Source: Mesorhizobium sp. SOD10
GTDB lineage: Bacteria; Pseudomonadota; Alphaproteobacteria; Rhizobiales; Rhizobiaceae
Assembly (NCBI GenBank): GCA_000824805.1
Contig: CCNA01000034.1
Coordinates: 930,001-994,000, forward strand
Direction of reading: 5' to 3'
Length of the DNA: 64,000 nt
Positions 9,858-20,666 of this stretch are shown in pieces. The notes beneath the pieces were generated by a model. That model was not told where the DNA came from and searched no databases. It worked only from the letters and a program-made list of their open reading frames with translations. Numbering within the stretch: position 1 is the stretch's first letter; each line of letters opens with the position of its first letter. A program made the translations under genes and the position numbers.

Positions 9858-10601
9858 TCAGTCCGTCGTGCCGTCGTTGCCTATACCCTCGGCATCGTCG
9901 AGGCGCACGAAGGTCATGCCCTTCCGCTTCAAGGCGAGCAGGCCCTGAACCACGCCTTCGCCGGCGGCATGGGTCGGCTGATTGATGTGGGCGATGATGA
10001 CGTCGCCGTCCTTGGCGGCGCCGATGCGGCGCGCCGTTTCCTTGGCGCCGAGCAGCGAGCCGCCGTCGCCATTGACCGAGAAGCCGGCGATCTTGAAGCC
10101 GAGCCTGCGGATCATGGCGATCGCCGAGGGGCTGTATTCGGCGGTGGCGCCGCGGAACCATTTGGGCGCCGGCCCTCCTGCCCCGGCAAGGGCGGCGGCG
10201 CCGGATTGAACCTCGGCCTGCACTGCGTCCGGACTGCCGGCGCTGCGGATGCCGTAGATCTTTTGCGGCGTATCGACCGCCGGAATGTGGCGGCCCCCGT
10301 GGTTTTCCAGCTCGAACAGGTCGGGATGCGCCCGCATGATCTCGACGGCTTCGGCATTGCGCTTCAGCCAGATGCCGGTCACGAAGATCGTCGCCGGTAT
10401 CCTGTTGTCGACAAGCGCCGAAAGGATCCTTGTGTCGGTCTTGCCGCCGCAGGCATCGAGCGTCAGGGCGACGCGACCGCCGCCGCCTTCAGCCCCCTGC
10501 GGCTTCAGATGCAGCGTCGGCTCGAGCAGTGTCGCGGCATTACTCGCCGACGCCGCGACCAGCGACAGCGCGCAAAGGGAATTTCGAAGCAGGCCCATCA
10601 T
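9858..10601 (-). CDS. Secreted polysaccharide deacetylase (NodB-like) family protein
   Basis: 247 residues with a signal peptide (MMGLLRNSLCALSLVAASASNA). The NodB fold is recognisable from VALTLDACGGKTD, IPATIFVTGIWLKRN, the metal-binding ELENHGGRHIPA (HxxxH), WFRGATAEYSP and the final GDVIIAHINQP. The first motif reads TLDAC, so only one of the two Asp residues of the usual TFDD motif is present. This variant occurs in a branch of the family; whether it deacetylates a surface glycan is unknown. The start was set at the Met pair before the signal peptide; the frame is open further upstream. It follows the family 9 glycosyltransferases on the same strand, so a role in the same polysaccharide is possible. 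Confidence 0.8.
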   Translation of the reverse strand: MMGLLRNSLCALSLVAASASNAATLLEPTLHLKPQGAEGGGGRVALTLDACGGKTDTRILSALVDNRIPATIFVTGIWLKRNAEAVEIMRAHPDLFELENHGGRHIPAVDTPQKIYGIRSAGSPDAVQAEVQSGAAALAGAGGPAPKWFRGATAEYSPSAIAMIRRLGFKIAGFSVNGDGGSLLGAKETARRIGAAKDGDVIIAHINQPTHAAGEGVVQGLLALKRKGMTFVRLDDAEGIGNDGTTD

Positions 10602-10742
10602 CCGTTCCAAATCGCCACGTCCGGGCATTCTCCGCACGCGCCAGTAACTCGTCTCTACAAAACGGCATCTAGGCGAAAATCGGGATGGCAAACAGCGCAA
10701 AAACCGGCAGTCGCGAAAATTTGCTTCGCTCTACACCGCGGC

Positions 10743-11873
10743 TCATATGGGCCTCTCCGTCCGCGCCAGCAGTTCGCGCACCGCTTCGGTGACCGCGTGT
10801 ACTTCCAGGCGCCAGACACAAAATGCCTTGCTTGGATTGGTCCGGTGACACCTGGCGGCGGCCACACACTCGCAAGGCATTGGGGGTCGTAGCGAGATGC
10901 TGGGTGCGCCAACCGGACCCCATGCAATCGGGTTGGTCAGGCCGTACAGGCCGACGACCGGGGTGCCGGCTGCGGCGGCCATATGCATCGGGCCGCTTTC
11001 ATTGCCGAGGAAGAGCCGCGCCTCCTTGAGCAGCGCCATCAACGTTTCTAGTGATAGCTTACCTACCAGATTAACGACCGGCGCCTTGCTCGTAGCCACA
11101 ATCTGGTCATTTGCCTCGGCTTCGTCGGGAGAGCCGACCAGAGCGACGGCGAGATCGGTCTCACTCGATATCGTGTCGATGACCGCCGCGAAACGCTCAG
11201 GCTGCCACCGGCGCCCCGGAAAGCTTGCTCCGGCATGCACGACCAGGAAGGCTTTGCGTCGAAGACCGCAGCGTTCCAGCAATGTCAGGACCCGCGCGGT
11301 TTCCGACGGCAGCGGCTCGATCGAGGGAAACCGCACGCGCAAATCCAACCCGAGCGCCTCCAGCGGAGACAGATAGCGATAAAGGAAATGTCTTTCGCCA
11401 TAGCCGAAGGGCTTGGCCCGGACGTTGGCGGATTGGCGCTCGAATCGACGCAATGGCCTCTCGGTCGGGAAATAGCCGACCCGGATCCTGGCGTTGACGA
11501 CCATGGCGACGAAATGCGTCGTCTTTGAATCGGTCAAGTCGATGGTCATATCGAAGGCCAAACGACGCAGCTTTCGCAACACCTGGTAGAGTTCCACGCC
11601 GCGCTGCAATACCGTGCCGCGCGCGCTCGAGCGCTTGAACGCCACAGTCTCAGTCGCGATCCCGTGGGCAGTCAGGAAGCTTGCGCAGCGAGCCTCGCAA
11701 AGGAAGACAATCCTGGCGCCGGGATAGGCGATCTGCAGATTCTTCGCTAGCGCCGAGGCAAGAACCAGATCGCCGATATATTTCGTTTGCAGGATTAGGA
11801 TGGAGCGCACGTCTGCGAAGGGACCTTGCAATATGGGTATCTCGGCAACAGACCTGGGCTGAGACGTCGACAT
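10743..11873 (-). CDS. Family 9 glycosyltransferase (heptosyltransferase-like), copy 1
   Basis: 376 residues. GT9 enzymes transfer heptose or a similar sugar from an ADP- or other nucleotide donor to lipopolysaccharide core. N-terminal domain starts SILILQTKYIGDLVLASALAKNL, and the donor-binding domain has VVHAGASFPGRRWQPERF and LFLGNESGPMHMAAAAGTPVVGLYG. The C-terminus has four Cys (PCECVAAARCHRTNPSKAFC). It is a close paralogue of the gene at 12051-13154: nearly every conserved block, and the Cys cluster, is shared. Its N-terminus has about 17 residues before the shared core that copy 2 lacks. Confidence 0.9.
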   Translation of the reverse strand: MSTSQPRSVAEIPILQGPFADVRSILILQTKYIGDLVLASALAKNLQIAYPGARIVFLCEARCASFLTAHGIATETVAFKRSSARGTVLQRGVELYQVLRKLRRLAFDMTIDLTDSKTTHFVAMVVNARIRVGYFPTERPLRRFERQSANVRAKPFGYGERHFLYRYLSPLEALGLDLRVRFPSIEPLPSETARVLTLLERCGLRRKAFLVVHAGASFPGRRWQPERFAAVIDTISSETDLAVALVGSPDEAEANDQIVATSKAPVVNLVGKLSLETLMALLKEARLFLGNESGPMHMAAAAGTPVVGLYGLTNPIAWGPVGAPSISLRPPMPCECVAAARCHRTNPSKAFCVWRLEVHAVTEAVRELLARTERPI

Positions 11874-11960
11874 CTGGAGCCGCCATGCGCATGTTTCACG
11901 TGGCTCTCATATACAAGACCACAAGGTCGTGGACCAGAGCGACTCGCACGTGCCGGCTCA

Positions 11961-11990
11961 GCGCTTCACCGTTTCATGGAAGTGGTGAAA
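11961..11990. repeat. Degenerate first hairpin of the dispersed repeat
   Basis: GCGCTTCACCGTTTCATGGAAGTGGTGAAA matches the first palindrome of the elements at 9134 and 13287 with several changes, and the second hairpin is missing. It lies at the same relative position upstream of glycosyltransferase copy 1 as the full element does upstream of copy 2. Confidence 0.6.
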
Positions 11991-12050
11991 ACCCTGTATT
12001 TGGTCGCTTTGCCATGCAGCCGACGGACGGCACGAAGTCTCCCGCGGATG

Positions 12051-13154
12051 TCAGACCGCGGCCTCCTGGGGCATCTCCGTCCGTGCCAGGAGTTCCAGCG
12101 TGGCCTCGACGACCGGATCGACCTCCAGGCGCCAGACACAGCATGCCTTGCTCGGATCGGTCCGACGGCACAGGTCACCGCCGACGCAGTCGCAAGGCAT
12201 GGAGGGCCTGAGCGAGATGCTCGGCACGCCGACCGGCGCCCAACGGACCGGGTTGGTCAGGCCGAACAGGCCGACCACCGGCGTACCTGCCGCGGCTGCT
12301 ATATGCATGGGCCCGCTTTCATTTCCGAGAAACAGCCGCGCTTCCTTGAGCAGCGCCAGCAGGGTTTCCAGCCGCAGCATGCCCGCCAGGTTGACGACAG
12401 GCGTCTTCGCCGCCGCGATGATCCTGTCGGTCGCCTCGCTCTCGTCCGGACCGCCGACCAGAACCAACCGCAGGCCGGTTTCCCGCACGATCCTGTCGAT
12501 TGCTTCGGCGAAGCGCTCCGGCTGCCAGCGCCGGCCGACGAAGCTTGCCCCGGCATGAACGGCAATAAAGGCGTTTGGCTGAATTTTGTGCTTGGCCAGC
12601 AAAGCCAAGGCGCGCGTCGTCTCGAAGGGCAACGGTCGAATGGCCGGAACCCTGACGCGCAGGGCGATGCCAAGTGCCTCCAACGGAGACAAATAGCGAT
12701 AGAGATAATGCTTTTTGCCGAATCCGTAGGGTTTCATCCGAACGTTGGCGGGCTGGCGCTCATGCCAGCGCAAAGGCCGCTCCGTCGGAAAATAGCCGAC
12801 CCGGACCGGAGCGTTGACCAGTTTGGAAATGATCCGCGAGGTCTTGGAGTCGGTGATGTCGATGGTCATGTCGAAGCGGTGCTGCCGCAAAGTCCGCACC
12901 ATGCGGAAGAGCTCGCGCCCCCGCTCCAGCGGCGAACCGCGCATCTTGGCACGGCTGAAGGGCACGACCTCGGTGGCAATACCGTGCGCCGTCAGGAAAC
13001 CGGCGAAATGCTCCTCGCAGAGAAACACGATCCTAACACCCGGATATTGAAGCTGCAGGTTCTTCGCCAGCGCCGAGGCAAGGACGATGTCGCCGATGAA
13101 CTTGGTCTGCACGATCAGGATCGACCGGAAGGCGGTTGGAGCGATCTGCAACAT
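12051..13154 (-). CDS. Family 9 glycosyltransferase (heptosyltransferase-like), copy 2
   Basis: 367 residues, paralogue of the next gene downstream. Same GT9 blocks: SILIVQTKFIGDIVLASALAKNL, AVHAGASFVGRRWQPERF, LFLGNESGPMHIAAAAGTPVVGLFG, and a four-Cys C-terminal cluster (PCDCVGGDLCRRTDPSKACC). The two genes are separated by about 180 bases that hold a leader related to the one before this gene, which points to duplication of a promoter-plus-gene unit. The acceptor may be lipopolysaccharide core or another surface glycan; the donor sugar is not predictable here. Confidence 0.9.
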   Translation of the reverse strand: MLQIAPTAFRSILIVQTKFIGDIVLASALAKNLQLQYPGVRIVFLCEEHFAGFLTAHGIATEVVPFSRAKMRGSPLERGRELFRMVRTLRQHRFDMTIDITDSKTSRIISKLVNAPVRVGYFPTERPLRWHERQPANVRMKPYGFGKKHYLYRYLSPLEALGIALRVRVPAIRPLPFETTRALALLAKHKIQPNAFIAVHAGASFVGRRWQPERFAEAIDRIVRETGLRLVLVGGPDESEATDRIIAAAKTPVVNLAGMLRLETLLALLKEARLFLGNESGPMHIAAAAGTPVVGLFGLTNPVRWAPVGVPSISLRPSMPCDCVGGDLCRRTDPSKACCVWRLEVDPVVEATLELLARTEMPQEAAV

Positions 13155-13219
13155 GGGTTTCCGACACCAATGAATGCGGTGTCGGAAGCTAGCTTGGAAT
13201 GGTGTCGAGATTCAGGGCC

Positions 13220-13241
13220 GTCACGCGCACGTTCGCGTGAC
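13220..13241 (-). promoter_or_regulatory. Inverted repeat in the leader of glycosyltransferase copy 2
   Basis: GTCACGCG (13220-13227) and CGCGTGAC (13234-13241) form a perfect 8-bp inverted repeat with a six-base spacer, 66 bases before the ATG. On the minus strand it is preceded by a TTGTAT box that also occurs in the leader of copy 1. It could be an operator or a leader hairpin; no regulator is identified. Confidence 0.4.
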
Positions 13242-13286
13242 ATTGCATACAAAACGGTAAGGTACCGGGACGCTGCTCGCCCAGGG

Positions 13287-13383
13287 GCATTTCACCGTTT
13301 CACGGAAACGGTGAAATGCTCCATCTTCTTATTTTACGCAATTCCGGACGGAAAACCGCTCACACTTTTCCTGGAATTACTCT
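13287..13383. repeat. Dispersed two-hairpin intergenic repeat, best copy
   Basis: A perfect 15-bp inverted repeat (13287-13301 and 13305-13319, GCATTTCACCGTTTC / GAAACGGTGAAATGC, loop ACG) is followed about 20 bases later by GCAATTCCGGACGGAAAACCG...TTTCCTGGAATTACTC, whose ends also pair. It lies between the ppdK stop and the leader of glycosyltransferase copy 2 and may end ppdK transcription. Confidence 0.8.
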
Positions 13384-13390
13384 AAGCCCG

Positions 13391-16075
<2,685 letters not shown>

Positions 16076-16291
16076 GCATGCCCTCCAGTTCGTGGAAGAT
16101 AGAAACAGCCGGACCACGGCCCGGTTCCCCGCCTTTGCGATCCGAGCGATAGGATGCTGCAGTGCGAAAGGCAAGCACCGGCCGGGCGCCTGCAGCAACT
16201 ACAATCGATTAAGCAAAAGCTGCGGCAAAAATACTTGCGGGAGGGTATGGCGCGATATAGAACAGAACAGGAACACGAGTGGAGTAGCGTG

Positions 16292-16636
16292 ATGAAACTC
16301 AACGGAAAACTCGACTATCTGGAACTGCCGGCGACGGGCGGCACGCTGGACAGCGTCAAATCCTTTTACAGCGCTGCCTTTTCATGGTCGTTCACCGATT
16401 ACGGTCCGACCTATTCCGCCTTTGCCGAAGGCCTCGACGGCGGCTTCCAGGCGGATGCCGGCGAAGCACCCGCCAAACCGCTCCCCGTCATCTACTCCAA
16501 AAATCTCGAGGAAACGCTGGACGCGGTCGAGAGTGCCGGCGGCACCATCGTCAAGCCGATCTTTTCCTTCCCCGGCGGCAGGCGGTTCCACTTCACCGAT
16601 CCGGCCGGCAACGAACTGGCCGTTCGGGGACATTAG
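16292..16636 (+). CDS. VOC-family (glyoxalase/bleomycin-resistance fold) protein
   Basis: 114 residues forming one vicinal-oxygen-chelate module: LDYLELPATGGTLDSVKSFYSAAFSWSF at the start, a central strand with EGLDGGFQ, and IFSFPGGRRFHFTDPAGNELAVRGH at the end, where His/Glu metal ligands are normally found. Start ATG at 16292 follows GGAG. Small VOC proteins of this type have unknown substrates. It is divergent from ppdK with about 215 bases between the starts. Confidence 0.82.
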   Translation: MKLNGKLDYLELPATGGTLDSVKSFYSAAFSWSFTDYGPTYSAFAEGLDGGFQADAGEAPAKPLPVIYSKNLEETLDAVESAGGTIVKPIFSFPGGRRFHFTDPAGNELAVRGH

Positions 16637-16657
16637 GGAAGTCGCGGTTTCAAGTTG

Positions 16658-16726
16658 TTTTGCTGTTGACAGCCGGGGGGCGGCCGGGCTCATTCCAATG
16701 AACGGCGGCAACCTCCAACAGCAAAA
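16658..16726 (+). promoter_or_regulatory. Long-range inverted repeat in the leader of the phosphomannomutase gene
   Basis: TTTTGCTGTTG at 16658-16668 and CAACAGCAAAA at 16716-16726 are perfectly complementary and enclose 47 bases. The downstream arm ends nine bases before the ATG at 16735, so pairing would take in the ribosome-binding region. TTGACA-like sequence occurs at 16666-16671 within the left arm. It could be a leader structure or a paired operator; this is a sequence observation only. Confidence 0.4.
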
Positions 16727-16734
16727 GCAGACTG

Positions 16735-18147
16735 ATGAAATTCGGCTCAAGCGGTGTTCGGGGTCTGGCTGCCGAATTGGTCGGACGGCCAAGCGGACTC
16801 TATAGCGAGGGCTTTGCACGGCGCTTGCGGTCGACCGGATTTCAGCAAGGCGAGGTCTTCGTCGGGCGCGACCTGCGCGACAGCAGTCAGACGATAGCTG
16901 AAGACTGCATGGCGGCGCTGGCCGCGGGCGGCTTCCAGCCGGTCGATTGTGGCCCCCTCCCCACGCCTGCGCTTGCCTTCTATGCCCGTCTGCGCGGCGC
17001 CGCGGCGCTCATGGTGACGGGCTCGCATATTCCCGCCGACCGCAACGGCATCAAGTTCTACGGGGCGAGGGGCGAGATCGACAAGGCGGACGAGGCCGCG
17101 ATCACCGCTCATGTCGCGGAGCTTTCGGATCAATATCCCTGGCCGCCGGCCCGCGCGAGTTGGCAAGCCGGCCATGAACAGGCGCTCGCGGCCTTTCGGG
17201 ACCGTATCGACCGCATCCTGCCTCTCGGCGCCTTTTCCGGAATGAAGCTCGGCGTCTACCAGCACAGCACAGTGGCGGCGGACCTGCTGGTTGAGGTCCT
17301 GCGAAGGTACGGCGCGGATGTCGTTGCTGTTGGAAAAACGGAGGTTTTCGTGCCGATCGACACGGAGGCGGTCGGCCAGGAAACAATGGCGAAGCTGAAA
17401 GACTGGGTGCGCGAATTCAAATTGGACGCCATGCTCTCGGCCGATGCCGATGCCGACCGCCCTCTCGTCATCGACGAAAATGGCGAGCTGTTCCGCGGCG
17501 ACCTGATCGGCCTGTCCACGGCGCTGTTCCTGCGGGCCGATACCGTGGTGACGCCTGTGACCTCCAATTCGGGCATCTCCGGAGTTTTCGGCTTCAAGGT
17601 GGTGAGAACAAAGGTTGGATCACCCTTCGTCATAGCGGGCATGGAGGCAGTGCAACCGGCCAGCGGCATCGTCGTCGGCTTCGAGGCCAATGGCGGGGTT
17701 CTTCTGGGGTCGGATTGCCTGGTGAACGGCAGAACCTTGTCCGCGTTGCCGACGCGGGATTCGTTTTTGCCCATCCTGGCGGTGCTGGGCACGTCCGCAT
17801 TGACGGGCAAATCGCTGTCCGGCCTGCGCGAAACCTGGAACCTTCCGATCTGCGCCAGCGCGCGGCTCGAGAACTTCGCCGTCGAGGCATCGCGCGGCTT
17901 GATGCGCAAGCTCGCCGACCGCGACGCGCTGCGGCAATTCCTTGCGCCCTTCGGCACCGCTGCGGATGTCGATGAGACCGACGGTCTCAGGGCACGGATG
18001 ACCAGCGGTGAGATCATCCATTTGCGGCCTTCTGGCAACGCTCCCGAATTTCGTTGTTATGCCGAGGCCGCAAGTCATGACAGGGCGACCGAAATTGTGG
18101 CAATGGCGCTGCAACGGGCGCGGGACACCACATTGGCAGATGATTGA
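16735..18147 (+). CDS. Phosphomannomutase (alpha-D-phosphohexomutase family)
   Basis: 470 residues. Converts mannose-6-phosphate to mannose-1-phosphate (or the glucose pair), feeding GDP-mannose. It begins KFGSSGVRGLAAELVG, has the phosphoserine loop VTGSHIPADRNGIKFYG, a metal loop DADADRP where most relatives have DGDxDR, the sugar-binding GFEANGGVL, and the phosphate-binding HLRPSGNAPEFR near the C-terminus. The Gly-to-Ala change in the metal loop keeps all three Asp. First gene of a plus-strand set with the GDP-mannose dehydratase and reductase that follow, so a mannomutase (ManB-like) role is favoured over phosphoglucomutase. No GDP-mannose pyrophosphorylase gene is in the window. Confidence 0.85.
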   Translation: MKFGSSGVRGLAAELVGRPSGLYSEGFARRLRSTGFQQGEVFVGRDLRDSSQTIAEDCMAALAAGGFQPVDCGPLPTPALAFYARLRGAAALMVTGSHIPADRNGIKFYGARGEIDKADEAAITAHVAELSDQYPWPPARASWQAGHEQALAAFRDRIDRILPLGAFSGMKLGVYQHSTVAADLLVEVLRRYGADVVAVGKTEVFVPIDTEAVGQETMAKLKDWVREFKLDAMLSADADADRPLVIDENGELFRGDLIGLSTALFLRADTVVTPVTSNSGISGVFGFKVVRTKVGSPFVIAGMEAVQPASGIVVGFEANGGVLLGSDCLVNGRTLSALPTRDSFLPILAVLGTSALTGKSLSGLRETWNLPICASARLENFAVEASRGLMRKLADRDALRQFLAPFGTAADVDETDGLRARMTSGEIIHLRPSGNAPEFRCYAEAASHDRATEIVAMALQRARDTTLADD

Positions 18148-18237
18148 GAGACCATATAACGAAAGTGGCGCCAGCGGGTGCCACAGGCCTGGGGCGCGGC
18201 CTGTTTTCTGTATCTCGTTCGATCCCCGAGAATACCG

Positions 18238-19221
18238 ATGACAAGGACAGCTTTGATAACCGGCATCACGGGGCAGGACGGCGCCTATCTGGCCCAGTTC
18301 CTGCTTTCGAAGGGTTATAGCGTCCACGGGCTGGCGCGACGGTCGAGCACAGCCGAGGTCAACACGGCGCGCCTGAAATGGCTTGGGATCGAGAACGACG
18401 TGCGGATCGTGGATGGCGACCTCACGGACCTGTCGGGCCTGGTCCGGACCATGCGCGACATTAGGCCGGACGAGGTTTACAACCTCGCCGCACAGTCTTT
18501 CGTCAAATCTTCCTGGCAGCAGCCGATACTGACGGGCAACGTCACCGGCATCGGCGTCACGAATGTTCTCGAGGCGCTGCGTCTGGAAATGCCGGAGGCG
18601 CGTTTCTATCAAGCTTCGTCGTCCGAGATGTACGGCCTTATCCAGGAGCCGGTACAGTCGGAGACCACGCCTTTCCATCCCCGCTCTCCTTACGCGGTGG
18701 CGAAGGTCTACGGTCACTGGATCACCGTCAACTACCGGGAAAGCTTCGGCCTGCACGCTTCGAGCGGCATCCTGTTCAATCACGAATCGCCGCTGCGCGG
18801 CATCGAATTCGTGACACGCAAGGTCACGGACGCCGTCGCGCGCATCAAGCTAGGGCTGGCAAGGGAACTGCGCCTGGGCAATATCGACGCTAGGCGCGAC
18901 TGGGGCCACGCCAAGGACTATGTGCGCGCCATGTGGCTGATGCTGCAGCAGGACCGGCCCGACGACTATGTGATCGCCACCGGAAGGACGACGACTGTGC
19001 GTGACATGTGCAGGGTCGCATTCGAACATGTAGGTCTGAAGATGGACTACCATCTTGTCATCGATCCCGACCTATTCAGGCCGGCGGAAGTCGAAGTCCT
19101 GCTCGGCAATCCGGCCAAAGCAAAGGCGAAGCTCGGATGGGAAGCGACGATCTCCCTGGAAGAGATGATCCGCGAGATGTTGGACGCCGATTTGGCGCGC
19201 CACGCGGCCGCGAAGCGTTGA
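18238..19221 (+). CDS. gmd: GDP-mannose 4,6-dehydratase
   Basis: 327 residues. Converts GDP-D-mannose to GDP-4-keto-6-deoxy-D-mannose. Shows TALITGITGQDGAYLAQFLL (NADP motif), the RRSS loop (LARRSSTAEVN), QASSSEMYGLIQE with the catalytic Ser/Glu, YAVAKVYGHWITVNYRESFG with Tyr-x3-Lys, and LGNIDARRDWGHAKDYVRAMWLMLQ, which is diagnostic for Gmd. The length is like the shorter Pseudomonas-type enzymes. Start set at the ATG at 18238, immediately before the Rossmann motif. It lies about 90 bases after the mannomutase stop. Confidence 0.95.
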   Translation: MTRTALITGITGQDGAYLAQFLLSKGYSVHGLARRSSTAEVNTARLKWLGIENDVRIVDGDLTDLSGLVRTMRDIRPDEVYNLAAQSFVKSSWQQPILTGNVTGIGVTNVLEALRLEMPEARFYQASSSEMYGLIQEPVQSETTPFHPRSPYAVAKVYGHWITVNYRESFGLHASSGILFNHESPLRGIEFVTRKVTDAVARIKLGLARELRLGNIDARRDWGHAKDYVRAMWLMLQQDRPDDYVIATGRTTTVRDMCRVAFEHVGLKMDYHLVIDPDLFRPAEVEVLLGNPAKAKAKLGWEATISLEEMIREMLDADLARHAAAKR

Positions 19222-19274
19222 AAGGAAGCTCTTGCTTTTACAGGTCGATGACTTGACACACCGTCTTCCGCCAC

Positions 19275-19286
19275 GCATGCGCATGC
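19275..19286. other. 12-bp perfect palindrome between gmd and the reductase gene
   Basis: GCATGCGCATGC is self-complementary and lies 31 bases before the start of the next gene; a TTGACA-like hexamer lies about 20 bases upstream. It may be an operator or chance; no regulator is suggested by neighbours. Confidence 0.25.
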
Positions 19287-19316
19287 GGATCATGCCTCGT
19301 GGTTCGTGAGGCCGGC

Positions 19317-20273
19317 ATGCGGGTTTTGCTGACCGGAGCCAACGGTTTCGTCGGCCCCTATGTGCTCGACGCGCTGCGCAGGGTTTGCGGGCACGACATT
19401 GCCGTTGCTGCGACCTCCAAGGATGGCGGTCCACATCCCGCTTTCGGCCAGGTCGAAGTGTTAGACGTGACCGACCCGGCCGCCGTCCAAGACGCCGTTG
19501 CCCGTCACCGGCCCACCCATGTCATTCATCTTGCGGCGCTCGCGGCCCTGGAGACCGCCCAGGCCGATCCTCGGAACACGTGGCGCATTCATGTCGGCGG
19601 CGCGCTCAACGTGGCAAATGCGGTCCTCGACAAGGCTCCGGACTGCTCGCTGATCCATGTCGGGTCGGGCCTTGTCTATGGCGAAAGCGCGAAAGCCGGG
19701 CAGCCGCTCGACGAAAGCACGCTGCTTGCTCCGATAGACGACTATGCGGTGACCAAGGCCGCGGCCGACCTCGCGCTTGGCGCACTTTCACGCCAGGGGT
19801 TGAGGTGTATCCGGATGCGTCCCTTCAACCACACGGGACCGGGTCAGACCGAAGCATTTGCCGTGCCTGCCTTCGCCATGCAGATCGCGCGGATCGAAGC
19901 GGACCTGGCTCCGCCGGTCATCCGTGTCGGCAATCTTGATGCCAGGCGCGATTTCCTGGATGTCCGCGACGTCGCCAACGCCTATGCGCGCGCGGTCCTG
20001 AACAGCCGCAACCTTGCCCCGAACATCATTTTCAACGTTGCATCCGGCGTGCCCTGGCGGGTAGGAGACATCCTCGATCTGCTGCTCGCGCAAAGCAGCG
20101 CCAAGATCGTCATGGAACAGGATCCGCTGCGGCTGCGACCGAGCGACCTGCCATGCATCGTTGGCGATGCGAGCCGCGCCCGGAGTTTGCTTGGCTGGGC
20201 ACCCGAGCATCCCTTCGAAGATACGCTTGCTGCCGTCCTGGAGGATTGCCGCGCGCGCGCGGCCCAGGCCTGA
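19317..20273 (+). CDS. NAD-dependent epimerase/dehydratase, probable GDP-6-deoxy-4-keto-D-mannose reductase
   Basis: 318 residues of the extended short-chain dehydrogenase family: MRVLLTGANGFVGPYVLDAL, HLAALAALETAQADP, HVGSGLVYGES and YAVTKAAADLALG (Tyr-x3-Lys), then RPFNHTGPGQ and NLDARRDFLDVRDVANAY, a signature shared by Rmd-type reductases. Its place right after gmd suggests reduction of GDP-4-keto-6-deoxymannose to GDP-D-rhamnose; GDP-6-deoxytalose is an alternative product. The start at 19317 is preceded by GTGAGG. The spacer from gmd is 95 bases. Confidence 0.72.
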   Translation: MRVLLTGANGFVGPYVLDALRRVCGHDIAVAATSKDGGPHPAFGQVEVLDVTDPAAVQDAVARHRPTHVIHLAALAALETAQADPRNTWRIHVGGALNVANAVLDKAPDCSLIHVGSGLVYGESAKAGQPLDESTLLAPIDDYAVTKAAADLALGALSRQGLRCIRMRPFNHTGPGQTEAFAVPAFAMQIARIEADLAPPVIRVGNLDARRDFLDVRDVANAYARAVLNSRNLAPNIIFNVASGVPWRVGDILDLLLAQSSAKIVMEQDPLRLRPSDLPCIVGDASRARSLLGWAPEHPFEDTLAAVLEDCRARAAQA

Positions 20274-20507
20274 GTAGGGACGACGCCTCGCCTGCTTCCC
20301 GAAAGCCCGAACTGAACCGCTGCCGTGCCAGCACAGCCGCGAAGCTGCCGCGCGGCGCCAGCGACCGGCGCTCCACCGCCGGCGATCGGGCAACGAACCG
20401 GCCGTGGATGGCGGCCCGCATCGTCGCCGATTTTAGTTGGTCCCCGGCATTGAGCTTTGCTCCGCCTCGTCCTATAAGGCCGCGCGCAGCGGGCATGCCC
20501 CGCCTGC

Positions 20508-20582
20508 TGGGGCGTCGCCAAGTGGTAAGGCATCGGTTTTTGGTACCGACATTCCCAGGTTCGAATCCTGGCGCCCCAGCCA
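20508..20582 (+). tRNA. tRNA-Gln (anticodon UUG)
   Basis: A full cloverleaf with encoded CCA. Acceptor arms TGGGGCG (20508-20514) and CGCCCCA (20572-20578) pair, the discriminator is G and CCA follows. The anticodon stem TCGGT/ACCGA encloses the loop TTTTGGT, giving anticodon TTG at 20540-20542. The T arm contains GGTTCGAATCC. It is isolated, about 230 bases after the reductase gene, and carries no visible direct repeat of its 3' end nearby. Confidence 0.97.
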
Positions 20583-20666
20583 ACCTTCAAACGAAGCCAC
20601 CTGGACCAATGACCGGCCGCGCCTCCTTTGAAGTTTGGCGGCTTTATCGGAAACCTCGACCGGACA

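Noticed and set aside
16735..18147. A broken or non-functional phosphomannomutase because the metal loop reads DADADRP.
   Set aside because: All three Asp residues are kept and the Ser loop, sugar-binding and phosphate-binding motifs are intact; Ala for Gly is a mild change.
20508..20666. tRNA-Gln as an attachment site for an integrated element.
   Set aside because: No integrase gene nearby, no repeated copy of the tRNA 3' end was noticed in the window, and genes on both sides look like core or ordinary accessory genes.
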